In this document: piece after piece, positions 9,211-16,902 of the stretch
How positions within the stretch are numbered: the first letter of the stretch is position 1
Layout: the number at the start of each line of letters is the position of its first letter
Origin: Sulfotelmatobacter sp050012155
GTDB taxonomy: Bacteria > Acidobacteriota > Terriglobia > Terriglobales > Acidobacteriaceae
Direction: 5' to 3'
Length of the DNA stretch: 64,000 bases
Assembly (NCBI GenBank): GCA_050012155.1
Contig: JBEKHS010000004.1
Location: forward strand, 124,001 to 188,000
Translations under genes and position numbers: made by a program
Notes under the pieces: model-generated
Databases searched by the model: none
What the model saw: only the letters and a program-made list of their open reading frames with translations
Told to the model about the DNA's origin: nothing

Positions 9211-11376
9211 ATGGTTGGCTTGAGAATCGGCGGAAACTCAACTATGAAGCGAAGTCGAGCCATCGTCTTTTGTGTTCTGCTGAGCATCGTGCTGCCGGCC
9301 TCGATCTCCGGCGAGAGTGGCTTCGCCGGAAAATTGGCTCCCTCTGACGAGAACAGGGTCTCTACCGAACTTCAAATCGAAAGCGCAGTCTTGCGCATTG
9401 AGTTCGATCACAACCTCCACAGCCGCGTCACAGCGTTGTTCGGTTCTGAACCAAAGCTTCTGGTTCCGTTTTCCGCGTCCGAGACGGTCACCACGACGGT
9501 CAAAACAACGAGGGCCAAAACAACGAACCGCACCTGGAGCGACTTTCCCCTGACGGCGAGCCGCCGCGAGCATGTGGCAGACGCATTTGGTGAAGGCGAG
9601 CGGCTGTGGTTATCGGGTAAGCTAAGCGACAATTCTGGCGACCTGCGCAAAGATGTTTCGGTCACGATTTATAAGGATTTCCCGTCCATAGCGATCTTCG
9701 ATATTGCGTACACAAACGAGGGGGCCAGGCGGCTCACGATCCGTAGTTGGGCCAATCAACAATATTCGATCAGCGCGACTCCACCTGAGCGCGGGCCAGC
9801 GTTCTGGTCTTATCAGAGTGGTTCCTATGAGAAGCGGCCGGATTGGGTGCTGCCGTTGCACACAGGATTCAAGCAGGACAATTTTCTTGGCATGAACGCC
9901 AGCGACTACGGCGGCGGCACTCCTATCATTGACGTTTGGCGCAAAGACGTTGGCATCGCGGTCGGCGACGTGGAACCCGGTCCGCGGCTGATATCCCTTC
10001 CCGTTTCCATGCCCGACGCGCGTCATGCTCGCGTGGCCGTTCACTCCAAGCGCGAGCGAACGCTGGAGCCGGGTGAGAGCTTCCATACTCTGCACACGTT
10101 CGTCTCCGTGCATCAAGGTGATTATTTCCGCACGCTCGTCGATTACCGCCGCCTGATGGTGAAGCAGGGATTTCAAATGGCCTCGGCCCCCGACAGCGCT
10201 TTTGGCCCGATCTGGTGCGCCTGGGGCTACGGACGGTCCGTGCAGCTCAAGCAAGTTTATGACACGCTGCCTACCGTAAAGAAACTCGGCTTCTCGTGGG
10301 TGACCTTGGACGACGGCTGGCAGAACAACTACGGCGATTGGGATCTCGATCCCAAAAAGTTTCCTCACGGTGACGCCGACATGAAGGCTCTGGTGGATCG
10401 CATTCATGCGGAAGGTTTCAAAGCACAACTGTGGTGGTCGCCGCTGAGCGCCGTTCCGGAGTCGACGCTTCTAAAGGAGCATCCCGATTTTCTTCTGCTC
10501 AATCGCGACGGATCGAAGCGCAAGATTTCCTGGTGGAATTCGTTTTATCTATGCCCGTCTTACCAAGGGGTGGTGGAGTATCACAAAGCGCTGGTCCGGA
10601 AGATTCTTGGGGACTGGGGATTCGACGGCCTCAAGCTCGATGGCCAGCACATGAACGCCGTTCCTCCCTGCTACAATCCCGCGCACCATCACAAAAGTCC
10701 GGAGGATTCGGTGGAGGCGCTGCCCGATTTCTTCCGGGAGATTTACGAAACTGCGCGCAGCGTGAAGCCGGATGCGCTGGTAGAGTTTTGCCCGTGCGGT
10801 ACCGCGTATTCATTTTTCACCATGCCGCATTTCAATATGTCGGTGGCGTCCGATCCCGAGAGTTCGTTTCAGATCCGCTCCAAGGGAAAAACATTGAAAG
10901 CTCTCATGGGAGATAACATTCCCTACTTCGGGGACCACGTCGAGTTAAGCGACGGCGCGATCGATTTCGCCTCGACGGTAGGCGTCGGTGGGGTTGTTGG
11001 AACGCAGTTCGTTTTGCCGAATCTGGTCAAGAAACGCAGCTCATCGGACCTGACGCCGCAGCGAGAGAAAGTCTTCGAAGAGTGGCTGCGCATCTATAAG
11101 GATAAAATGCTGTCGCGCGGCGAATATCTTGGCGATCTTTACGACATAGGATTCGATCGTCCCGAGACTCATGTAATTCGCAAGGGCCCAGAAATGTACT
11201 ATGCGTTCTTCGCCCATCATTGGAGCGGGCCCATTGAGCTGCGAGGCTTGCAAGACCGCACTTATCGCCTCGTCGATTACGTCAACAACAAGAATTTGGG
11301 AAGCGTACACGGACCGCAGGCCACGTTTCCCGCCGAGTTCGATAAGCACTTACTCGTCGAGGCTCGGCCCGAATAG
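9211..11376 (+). CDS. Secreted clan GH-D-like glycosidase (alpha-galactosidase / alpha-N-acetylgalactosaminidase-like)
   Basis: The 721-residue product has a signal peptide in either start choice: ATG 9211 (GAGG six bases upstream) or ATG 9244 (MKRSRAIVFC). A beta-sandwich N-terminal half precedes a TIM barrel beginning about residue 330 (WCAWGYGRSV, WVTLDDGWQNNYGDW). The KLDG motif places the likely nucleophile at Asp477, and VASDPESS the likely acid/base at Asp548, the arrangement of GH27/GH36 retaining enzymes. It should remove alpha-linked galactose or N-acetylgalactosamine from oligosaccharides. The adjacent agaR/agaS/kbaZ-like genes favour an amino-sugar substrate, but that is inference. 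Confidence 0.78.
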   Translation: MVGLRIGGNSTMKRSRAIVFCVLLSIVLPASISGESGFAGKLAPSDENRVSTELQIESAVLRIEFDHNLHSRVTALFGSEPKLLVPFSASETVTTTVKTTRAKTTNRTWSDFPLTASRREHVADAFGEGERLWLSGKLSDNSGDLRKDVSVTIYKDFPSIAIFDIAYTNEGARRLTIRSWANQQYSISATPPERGPAFWSYQSGSYEKRPDWVLPLHTGFKQDNFLGMNASDYGGGTPIIDVWRKDVGIAVGDVEPGPRLISLPVSMPDARHARVAVHSKRERTLEPGESFHTLHTFVSVHQGDYFRTLVDYRRLMVKQGFQMASAPDSAFGPIWCAWGYGRSVQLKQVYDTLPTVKKLGFSWVTLDDGWQNNYGDWDLDPKKFPHGDADMKALVDRIHAEGFKAQLWWSPLSAVPESTLLKEHPDFLLLNRDGSKRKISWWNSFYLCPSYQGVVEYHKALVRKILGDWGFDGLKLDGQHMNAVPPCYNPAHHHKSPEDSVEALPDFFREIYETARSVKPDALVEFCPCGTAYSFFTMPHFNMSVASDPESSFQIRSKGKTLKALMGDNIPYFGDHVELSDGAIDFASTVGVGGVVGTQFVLPNLVKKRSSSDLTPQREKVFEEWLRIYKDKMLSRGEYLGDLYDIGFDRPETHVIRKGPEMYYAFFAHHWSGPIELRGLQDRTYRLVDYVNNKNLGSVHGPQATFPAEFDKHLLVEARPE

Positions 11377-11525
11377 CGCTCCCGACCGCGAAGCGGGGCG
11401 CAGCAGATCAGAAGTTTTTCGCTAGACAACAGAAGGTCGCGAGGGATAAAAGAGAAGAGCCTAAGAGCAGGTTCCGCAGTTGAGTGCGGAAGCGGCCGCA
11501 AAATCTTTGAATGCTGCGCCCTTGA

Positions 11526-12287
11526 ATGTTAAGCGAAGAGCGGCAAAGAGCGATTCTTGAGATAGTGAATCGGGACGGCCGGGTCCTGGTTATCGACTTG
11601 GCGCGGCAATTCCACACCTCCCAGGTCACGATCCGCAAGGACCTGGAAATTCTCCATACAAAAGGGCGCGTTCATCGCACGCATGGCGGGGCCCTGCCCG
11701 CGCGCGAGAGCGCGTTGGAAGACCCCACTTTACGCGAAAAAGAAAAGCTGCACCGGAAAGAAAAGTTAAGGATTGCCGCCGCCGCGGCGCGCATGGTTGC
11801 CGAAGGACAAGTGGTGATTCTCGACTCCGGAACGACGACTACCGCCATTGCCCGCGCCCTGCGAAATTTTCAGAACCTGACGATCATCACGAATGCTGTG
11901 AACATCGCCGCCGAGCTCTCAGGATCGGCGCTGGAAGTCATTCTGACTGGGGGCAGTCTACGAAAGAACTCTTTTTCCTTGGTGGGGCCAATTGCAGAGG
12001 AAACGCTACACAGATTGAATGCGGACATACTTTTTCTCGGGGTCGACGGATTTGACGTTCACTACGGACTCAGCACACCGAATCTTCTGGAGGCAAAAGT
12101 GAATCGCGCCATGATCGAGATCTCCAAGACCTCGGTGGCGGTTTGTGATTCGAGTAAATTCGGCAAGCGGAGTCTCTCGCTCATCGCCCCTCCTTCTTCT
12201 CTTCATCACGTCATCACGGATTCGGGTATTCCACGGGCCGAACTGACCGCGCTAAAGAAATCCGGACTCGAAGTGACAGTGGTCTAA
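11526..12287 (+). CDS. agaR: DeoR-family transcriptional repressor, AgaR-like
   Basis: This 253-residue protein has a full-length DeoR layout. The N-terminal winged helix (about 5-58) contains the family signature with recognition helix TSQVTIRKDLEIL followed by GRVHRTHGGA. The C-terminal sugar-phosphate sensor domain contains LDSGTTTTAIA, LTGGSLRKNSFSLVGP and CDSSKFGKRSL. In the AgaR group the effector is an amino-sugar or tagatose phosphate. It lies between a glycosidase and agaS and probably represses the locus by binding the TTTCGTAA-type repeats seen at 4.5, 6.1, 6.2, 8.1 and 12.4 kb. No strong Shine-Dalgarno is visible before the ATG. Confidence 0.85.
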   Translation: MLSEERQRAILEIVNRDGRVLVIDLARQFHTSQVTIRKDLEILHTKGRVHRTHGGALPARESALEDPTLREKEKLHRKEKLRIAAAAARMVAEGQVVILDSGTTTTAIARALRNFQNLTIITNAVNIAAELSGSALEVILTGGSLRKNSFSLVGPIAEETLHRLNADILFLGVDGFDVHYGLSTPNLLEAKVNRAMIEISKTSVAVCDSSKFGKRSLSLIAPPSSLHHVITDSGIPRAELTALKKSGLEVTVV

Positions 12288-12367
12288 CGCCGGACGCCGC
12301 ATCTGACCAAGCGCAAGCGCTTCGGCAGGCTGTAAATGTCTAAAGACCCACCCCACCGTTTGCCATG

Positions 12368-12426
12368 TTTCGTTTGATTGCTATATCAGTTTCTAAACAT
12401 TTCTATATATTTCGGGGGCGATTTCG
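12368..12426 (+). promoter_or_regulatory. AT-rich promoter/operator with 10-bp phased TTTC repeats before agaS
   Basis: TTTCGTTTG (12368-12376) is followed by TTTC starting at 12390, 12400 and 12410, exactly one helical turn apart, and TTTCG at 12422. The block is much more AT-rich than its surroundings. From memory the enterobacterial AgaR box is also built on TTTCRTTT repeats, so this fits a DeoR-type operator. Confidence 0.45.
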
Positions 12427-12466
12427 CAGTATATTTGCAGTCGGGCAGATTTGGGCGGGAGGAGAT

Positions 12467-13672
12467 TTGATTCAAGGGCACGCGATCGAAGGACTCCAGG
12501 CGCTGATCGGCGCAAGCGAGAAGGAAAAACAGACGCGCGGCACGCTCTGGACTCCGAGCGAAATCCTGCGTCAGCCGGCGACATGGAAGACCACTTACAA
12601 GATTTGCGGGGAGCGGCGGCCCGACCTGATCGAATTCCTGAGCACGGCAGGCATCAGCGCGACACATCATCCGCGTCCTAGTGTTTTTCTTGTAGGCGCG
12701 GGCACATCCGATTACGTTGGCGGGGCGCTTGTGTACTTGTTGCGCCGGTTGTGGAGATGTGAAGTTTCGGCGGTTCCCAGCACTGATCTACTGACCAACA
12801 TTGAAGATTCGGTGTTCCCGAACCGGCCCTACCTATGGATTTCGTTTTCCCGCTCGGGCGACAGTTCCGAGGGGTTGGCGGTGCTCGAAGCGGCGATCGC
12901 CCGCTATCCCGAGGTGCGGCACCTTCTCGTGACCTGCAACCGGCAGGGCCGCATGGCTGCGGTCTGCGAAAAAACGCCAGGTCGCGCCTTCGTGCTTGCG
13001 CTGGACGATTCTGCGAACGACCGCGGGCTGGCGATGACCAGTTCTTACACGAACATGGTGGTTGCCGGCCATTGCCTCGCCCACCTATTTTCTGCCGACG
13101 ACTACGCTAATACGTTCTCTGAGCTGCTAAAAACGGGTGAGCGCTTTCTGAGTGATGCCGGGGAAGCTGCTACGGCAATCGCCCAGCAAGACTTTTCGCG
13201 GGCATGTTTTGTCGGGTCGGGGGTGCTGCGGGCAGTAGCGCAGGAATCCGCTCTGAAGGTTTTAGAGCTTACCGCGGGCAAGATCGCGACCATGTCGGAG
13301 TCCGCTCTCGGGCTTCGCCATGGCCCCATGTCAGCCCTGGATGAGAACACGTTATTCGTGAGCTTTCTCTCGCGAGACCAGCGGCGGCGAAGCTATGAAT
13401 TGGATCTGATCGAAGAAATCCATCGAAAGCGGCTCGGCAAACTTCGGGTGGTGGTGAGCCCGGACTCTATCGATCGGATGGAAACACTGGCGGATCATGT
13501 TCTTTCCTTGAATGCGCCTGGCCTCGACGACCAATATCGCGCACCGGTGGACGTAATGCTGGCCCAGTTACTGGGACTATTCTGTTCGCTGCGACTGGGG
13601 CTCAAACCGGATTGCCCCAGCCCAAACGGCGCCATCACGCGAGTCGTCTCCCACCTGAACATTTATCCCTGA
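12467..13672 (+). CDS. agaS: AgaS-family sugar isomerase/deaminase (SIS domain)
   Basis: The product is a two-SIS-domain protein with AgaS hallmarks: TPSEILRQPATWKTTYK, VGAGTSDYVGGAL, FSRSGDSSEGLAVLE, CNRQGRMA and SALGLRHGPMSALD. AgaS converts galactosamine-6-phosphate to tagatose-6-phosphate with loss of ammonia. The open frame extends up to ATG 12365, but that part is AT-rich, carries operator-like repeats and has no family match. TTG 12467, preceded by GGAGGAG, gives 401 residues, close to the usual roughly 385. The Shine-Dalgarno spacing is short, so the exact start is uncertain. The glycosidase gene begins 5 bases after the stop. Confidence 0.85.
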   Translation: MIQGHAIEGLQALIGASEKEKQTRGTLWTPSEILRQPATWKTTYKICGERRPDLIEFLSTAGISATHHPRPSVFLVGAGTSDYVGGALVYLLRRLWRCEVSAVPSTDLLTNIEDSVFPNRPYLWISFSRSGDSSEGLAVLEAAIARYPEVRHLLVTCNRQGRMAAVCEKTPGRAFVLALDDSANDRGLAMTSSYTNMVVAGHCLAHLFSADDYANTFSELLKTGERFLSDAGEAATAIAQQDFSRACFVGSGVLRAVAQESALKVLELTAGKIATMSESALGLRHGPMSALDENTLFVSFLSRDQRRRSYELDLIEEIHRKRLGKLRVVVSPDSIDRMETLADHVLSLNAPGLDDQYRAPVDVMLAQLLGLFCSLRLGLKPDCPSPNGAITRVVSHLNIYP

Positions 13673-13677
13673 CTGCG

Positions 13678-15717
13678 ATGCAAATCTCTTTTCGCAAATT
13701 CGCCGCTAGAGTTAGCGCGGCCATTATTCTGGCGTTGTTTATTAGCGCCGCCTCGGCCGCGGGGCAGAGCCCTGTGCTCTATGGAGCATCTCCCGGCGCA
13801 GCGAAGGCTGAGATTCAGGGAGCGGTGCTCTCGTTATCGAACGAGATGATGCGGGCGCAATGGTCGGTTTCCGAAGGCAAATTGACTGGGTTTAAGTTGG
13901 TAGATCGAAGCACGAGCACCGAATTTCCTCTTTCGCATGATCCCTTCATTCTTACGTTCAAGGATGGAATATCAGTCCGCGCTTCGGAGATGACAATCGC
14001 CGATGGCCCTCGGATCGATACGCTGATGGCGAACCACGGCACGTCGCGTGCTGCCGAACATTTTTCCGGCAGAGTGATTCGCCTTCGTCTCGAAGATTCG
14101 AAGAAAAAGCTTTCGATCGTTTGGCGCGCTGTGCTCCGCGACGACTCGAACTATATTCGCGAGGAGATTGCCGTCTCTGCGCCAGAGCGCGATCAACCGA
14201 TCGCCGACGTAACCTTATTCGATGGAAAGGTGCCCAGCGCGAAAGTGATTGGAAGCGTCAAGGGCTCTCCGGTGACGGCCGGAGATTTGTTTCTTGGCTT
14301 CGAAGACCCCTTGGCGCAGTGCCTGGCTAAGGAGATCGTGACCTGCGGCATGAAACGGGAGTTGCCGCTGAGGAAGGGACAGACTGTCGACTATTCTCTG
14401 ATTCTCGGGGTTTCACCTCGGGGACAAATGCGTCGCGCATTTCTGAACTACGTTGAGCGGGAGCGGGCGCATCCCTACCGAACATTTCTCCACTACAACT
14501 CGTGGTATGACATCGGCTACGGCAAGCCCTACGATGCAGCAGCGGTGCTCGATGTAATCAATGCATTTGGGACGGAGCTTGTCCGCAAGCGCAACGTGAA
14601 GTTGGATTCGTTCTTACTCGATGACGGGTGGGACAACACCAACTCGATTTGGAATATGAACCAGGGATTTCCCGACGGGCTTGCTCCCGTGAGCCGCGCC
14701 GCAAAAGAATACGGCGCGGCGATAGGAATCTGGCTCTCGCCGTGGGGTGGCTACGAAGAGGCCAAACAGCAAAGACTCGAGGCGGGCAAGAAATTAGGGT
14801 TCGAAACGAATGCAGGAGGATTTGCCCTATCTGGCCCAAACTATTATGCGAGGTTCCGCGAGGTGTCACTTGACTTCATTCGGAGGGACGGCATCAACCA
14901 GTTCAAAATCGATGGCACGGGAAACGTTAATAGCGTTTACCCCGGTAGTAGTTTTGACAGTGACTTCGCCGCGGCCATCCGTCTGATCGAAGACTGGCGC
15001 GAAGAGAAACCCGGCCTGTTCGTCAACCTCACCACTGGAACTTATCCTTCGCCGTTTTGGTTGCGGTATGCGGATTCGATTTGGCGCGGCGGAGATGACC
15101 ACAGCTTTGCCGGCGTAGGAACCTGGCGCGAGAAATGGATCACATACCGCGACGCTCAGACCTTCCGGAACATCGTGCAGGCGGGGCCGCTGTTCCCGTT
15201 GAATTCGCTGATGCTTCATGGGCTGATTTACGCCAGGCAGGCCGAACATTTGGAAACCGATCCGGGGAGCGATTTTGCCAACGAAGTGCACTCCTATTTC
15301 GGCAGCGGAACGCAACTCCAGGAAATGTACATTTCGCACGTGCTACTTTCGAACAACAACTGGGATACGCTGGCCGAGGCAGCAAACTGGTCGCGGCGCA
15401 ACGTGGATGTTCTCCGAGACACTCACTGGATTGGCGGAGACCCAGGCAAGCTCGAAGTTTACGGGTGGGCGGCCTGGTCGAGTGCCAAAGGCATCCTCAC
15501 ACTCCGCAATCCGAGCGACAAGCGCCAAAGCATTTTGATCGACGTAGGCCGGGCGTTTGAGTTGCCGCCAAATTCGGCGCGTCACTTTCTCGCACGGAGT
15601 CCGTGGAAGCAAGACCAGGATGCAGCGCCTGTTTCGCTCGCAGCGGGGCAACAGCGTGCATTCACGCTGGAACCTTTCGAGGTGCTGACTCTTGAAGCGC
15701 TGCCGGCAAAACCCTAG
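13678..15717 (+). CDS. Secreted GH36-like TIM-barrel glycosidase
   Basis: From ATG 13678, 5 bases past the agaS stop (likely translational coupling), the product is 679 residues with signal peptide ending SAASAAG. A beta-sandwich region precedes the barrel, which starts about residue 260 with FLHYNSWYDIGYG and contains DSFLLDDGWDNT, GIWLSPWGGY and FKIDGTGN. Asp412 is the likely nucleophile, and Asp466 in RYADSIWRGGDD the likely acid/base. This sequence type is found in Bacteroidetes and Acidobacteriota polysaccharide loci, often with uninformative names. It is distant from the 9.2 kb glycosidase, so the pair may cleave different alpha-galactoside or alpha-GalNAc linkages. The specificity is not readable from sequence. 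Confidence 0.7.
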   Translation: MQISFRKFAARVSAAIILALFISAASAAGQSPVLYGASPGAAKAEIQGAVLSLSNEMMRAQWSVSEGKLTGFKLVDRSTSTEFPLSHDPFILTFKDGISVRASEMTIADGPRIDTLMANHGTSRAAEHFSGRVIRLRLEDSKKKLSIVWRAVLRDDSNYIREEIAVSAPERDQPIADVTLFDGKVPSAKVIGSVKGSPVTAGDLFLGFEDPLAQCLAKEIVTCGMKRELPLRKGQTVDYSLILGVSPRGQMRRAFLNYVERERAHPYRTFLHYNSWYDIGYGKPYDAAAVLDVINAFGTELVRKRNVKLDSFLLDDGWDNTNSIWNMNQGFPDGLAPVSRAAKEYGAAIGIWLSPWGGYEEAKQQRLEAGKKLGFETNAGGFALSGPNYYARFREVSLDFIRRDGINQFKIDGTGNVNSVYPGSSFDSDFAAAIRLIEDWREEKPGLFVNLTTGTYPSPFWLRYADSIWRGGDDHSFAGVGTWREKWITYRDAQTFRNIVQAGPLFPLNSLMLHGLIYARQAEHLETDPGSDFANEVHSYFGSGTQLQEMYISHVLLSNNNWDTLAEAANWSRRNVDVLRDTHWIGGDPGKLEVYGWAAWSSAKGILTLRNPSDKRQSILIDVGRAFELPPNSARHFLARSPWKQDQDAAPVSLAAGQQRAFTLEPFEVLTLEALPAKP

Positions 15718-15828
15718 TTTCTTAGCTTTTCTCTGACGTAGCTTATCGATCCCAGGCCCGCACTTTAGGCGACCCAGTTTCCGCGGTGGAGGCAAGGTCG
15801 CCGATTATAGCCAGCATCCATCCTCTCC

Positions 15829-16156
15829 TCATTGCGAGAAGAGGATGAGTGAGACTGCCTCCCCCATTGCTCGATAGCCAGCGGGGGAGGGATGCAAATG
15901 GTCGCCAAAATCGTAGGCGGGGAGCAGGCGGTCAGGATGCTGCGGGTCGCGCACAACACTATCGAAATCGATGACTGCGTCAAAATGGCCGGGCGCACGA
16001 ATCCATGCGTTTACGGCCTGGCTCCGGAGCTTGTTGCGATGCGCTCCAACTGGCAACCCAAACTTGCGGACTTACCTGGGCATTGGATCGCGCTCCGACA
16101 CAAACCAGAGTCGCCAGGATTGCAGAAACTATGCGAGTTCTCAGGGCATTTTCCAC
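15829..16156 (-). pseudogene. Internally deleted SGNH/GDSL hydrolase remnant
   Basis: Two pieces of one family abut in different frames. From GTG 16156 runs a signal peptide (RIVSAILATLVCVGARSNAQ) and the SGNH N-terminal block VWVASWSASQQAPEP. The next frame continues at LRSQAVNAWIRAPGHFD and ends with the C-terminal catalytic block YDFGDHLHPSPAGYRAMGEA (Asp-x-x-His) and stop at 15829. The middle of the enzyme, normally 200 or more residues, is gone at the shared junction CTCCGGAGCCAGG. It is therefore a dead carbohydrate esterase or lipase gene. Confidence 0.75.
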
Positions 16157-16300
16157 GAGTCAGCAATTACGGTTACGGGATGATGACCACGTTCATGCCC
16201 CACGGAGTAAGAGTAAGCGTTTCCACTTTGGTTAGAGACCAGATCGTACCAGACGGCCATGTTCATTCCCAGCAGCTTGTTGGCGACGGGTTGGTGACGC
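16141..16300 (-). pseudogene. Possible remnant of an alpha-L-arabinofuranosidase N-terminus
   Basis: A minus-strand frame ending at a TGA (16141-16143) reads PVANKLLGMNMAVWYDLVSN, similar in style to the first barrel strand of acidobacterial arabinofuranosidase-like proteins (FGMNxAVW). There is no start or continuation, so it would be a fragment. The similarity is short and from memory only. Confidence 0.25.
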
Positions 16301-16548
16301 GCCTGTAAGGTAGCTCTGTATTGTTTCTTGATCTCTATCTCTTCGCGGGAGCGAGATACCCTGCACGGCTGATGTCAACCATCCATCCACGCCATCCTCA
16401 CGCCGCTTCTGTTCGGGAAACGTAAAACTTCGAGGCCAATAGGCTCCCACATAGCTAGAGACGGTTGCGGCGATTGACCCGGTTGATCTATCTCGATCTA
16501 AAGCGTTTAATTTGCCTCTTCGGTTTATTGAGGCCCCTCCTGTTCTGC

Positions 16549-16603
16549 TTTCGTAACGGCTGGAGTTTCCTGTTGACATATAGGGAGGGCGGATTTATAT
16601 GTC
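16549..16603 (+). promoter_or_regulatory. Sigma70-like promoter inside a perfect inverted repeat, upstream of alpha-oxidation operon
   Basis: TTGACA (16573-16578), a 17-base spacer and TATATG (16596-16601) form a promoter about 300 bases before the first gene. GACATATA (16575-16582) and TATATGTC (16596-16603) form a perfect 8-bp inverted repeat with half-sites 21 bp apart, overlapping both hexamers, as expected for a repressor dimer. A TTTCGTAAC also lies at 16549-16557. The rest of 16160-16902 shows no gene. Confidence 0.5.
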
Positions 16604-16902
16604 CGTCTCCGCTTCCCCGATTGCGGCATTCATTAGGTAAGAATTCTTTCCGCGCTACCGCCTTACCTTAAGGCAGACCGTCGCTGGACGGTTGCCGCAG
16701 AATCATCTCGTCCTGATAGTGGGGATACATAAACGATGGGTCCAGGCCAGAGCTCGACCATGCCGCTAATCCAGTGGTTGCTTCGCTAAGTAACGAATTC
16801 GACGTAAGAATCACAATTGATCATGAATGAAAGTGCCCTGGCGAGCGCCGGAATTGTGCCAGCAAAAACGAGCCGTATCCAATTCTGCTTGAGGTGCCAC
16901 GG

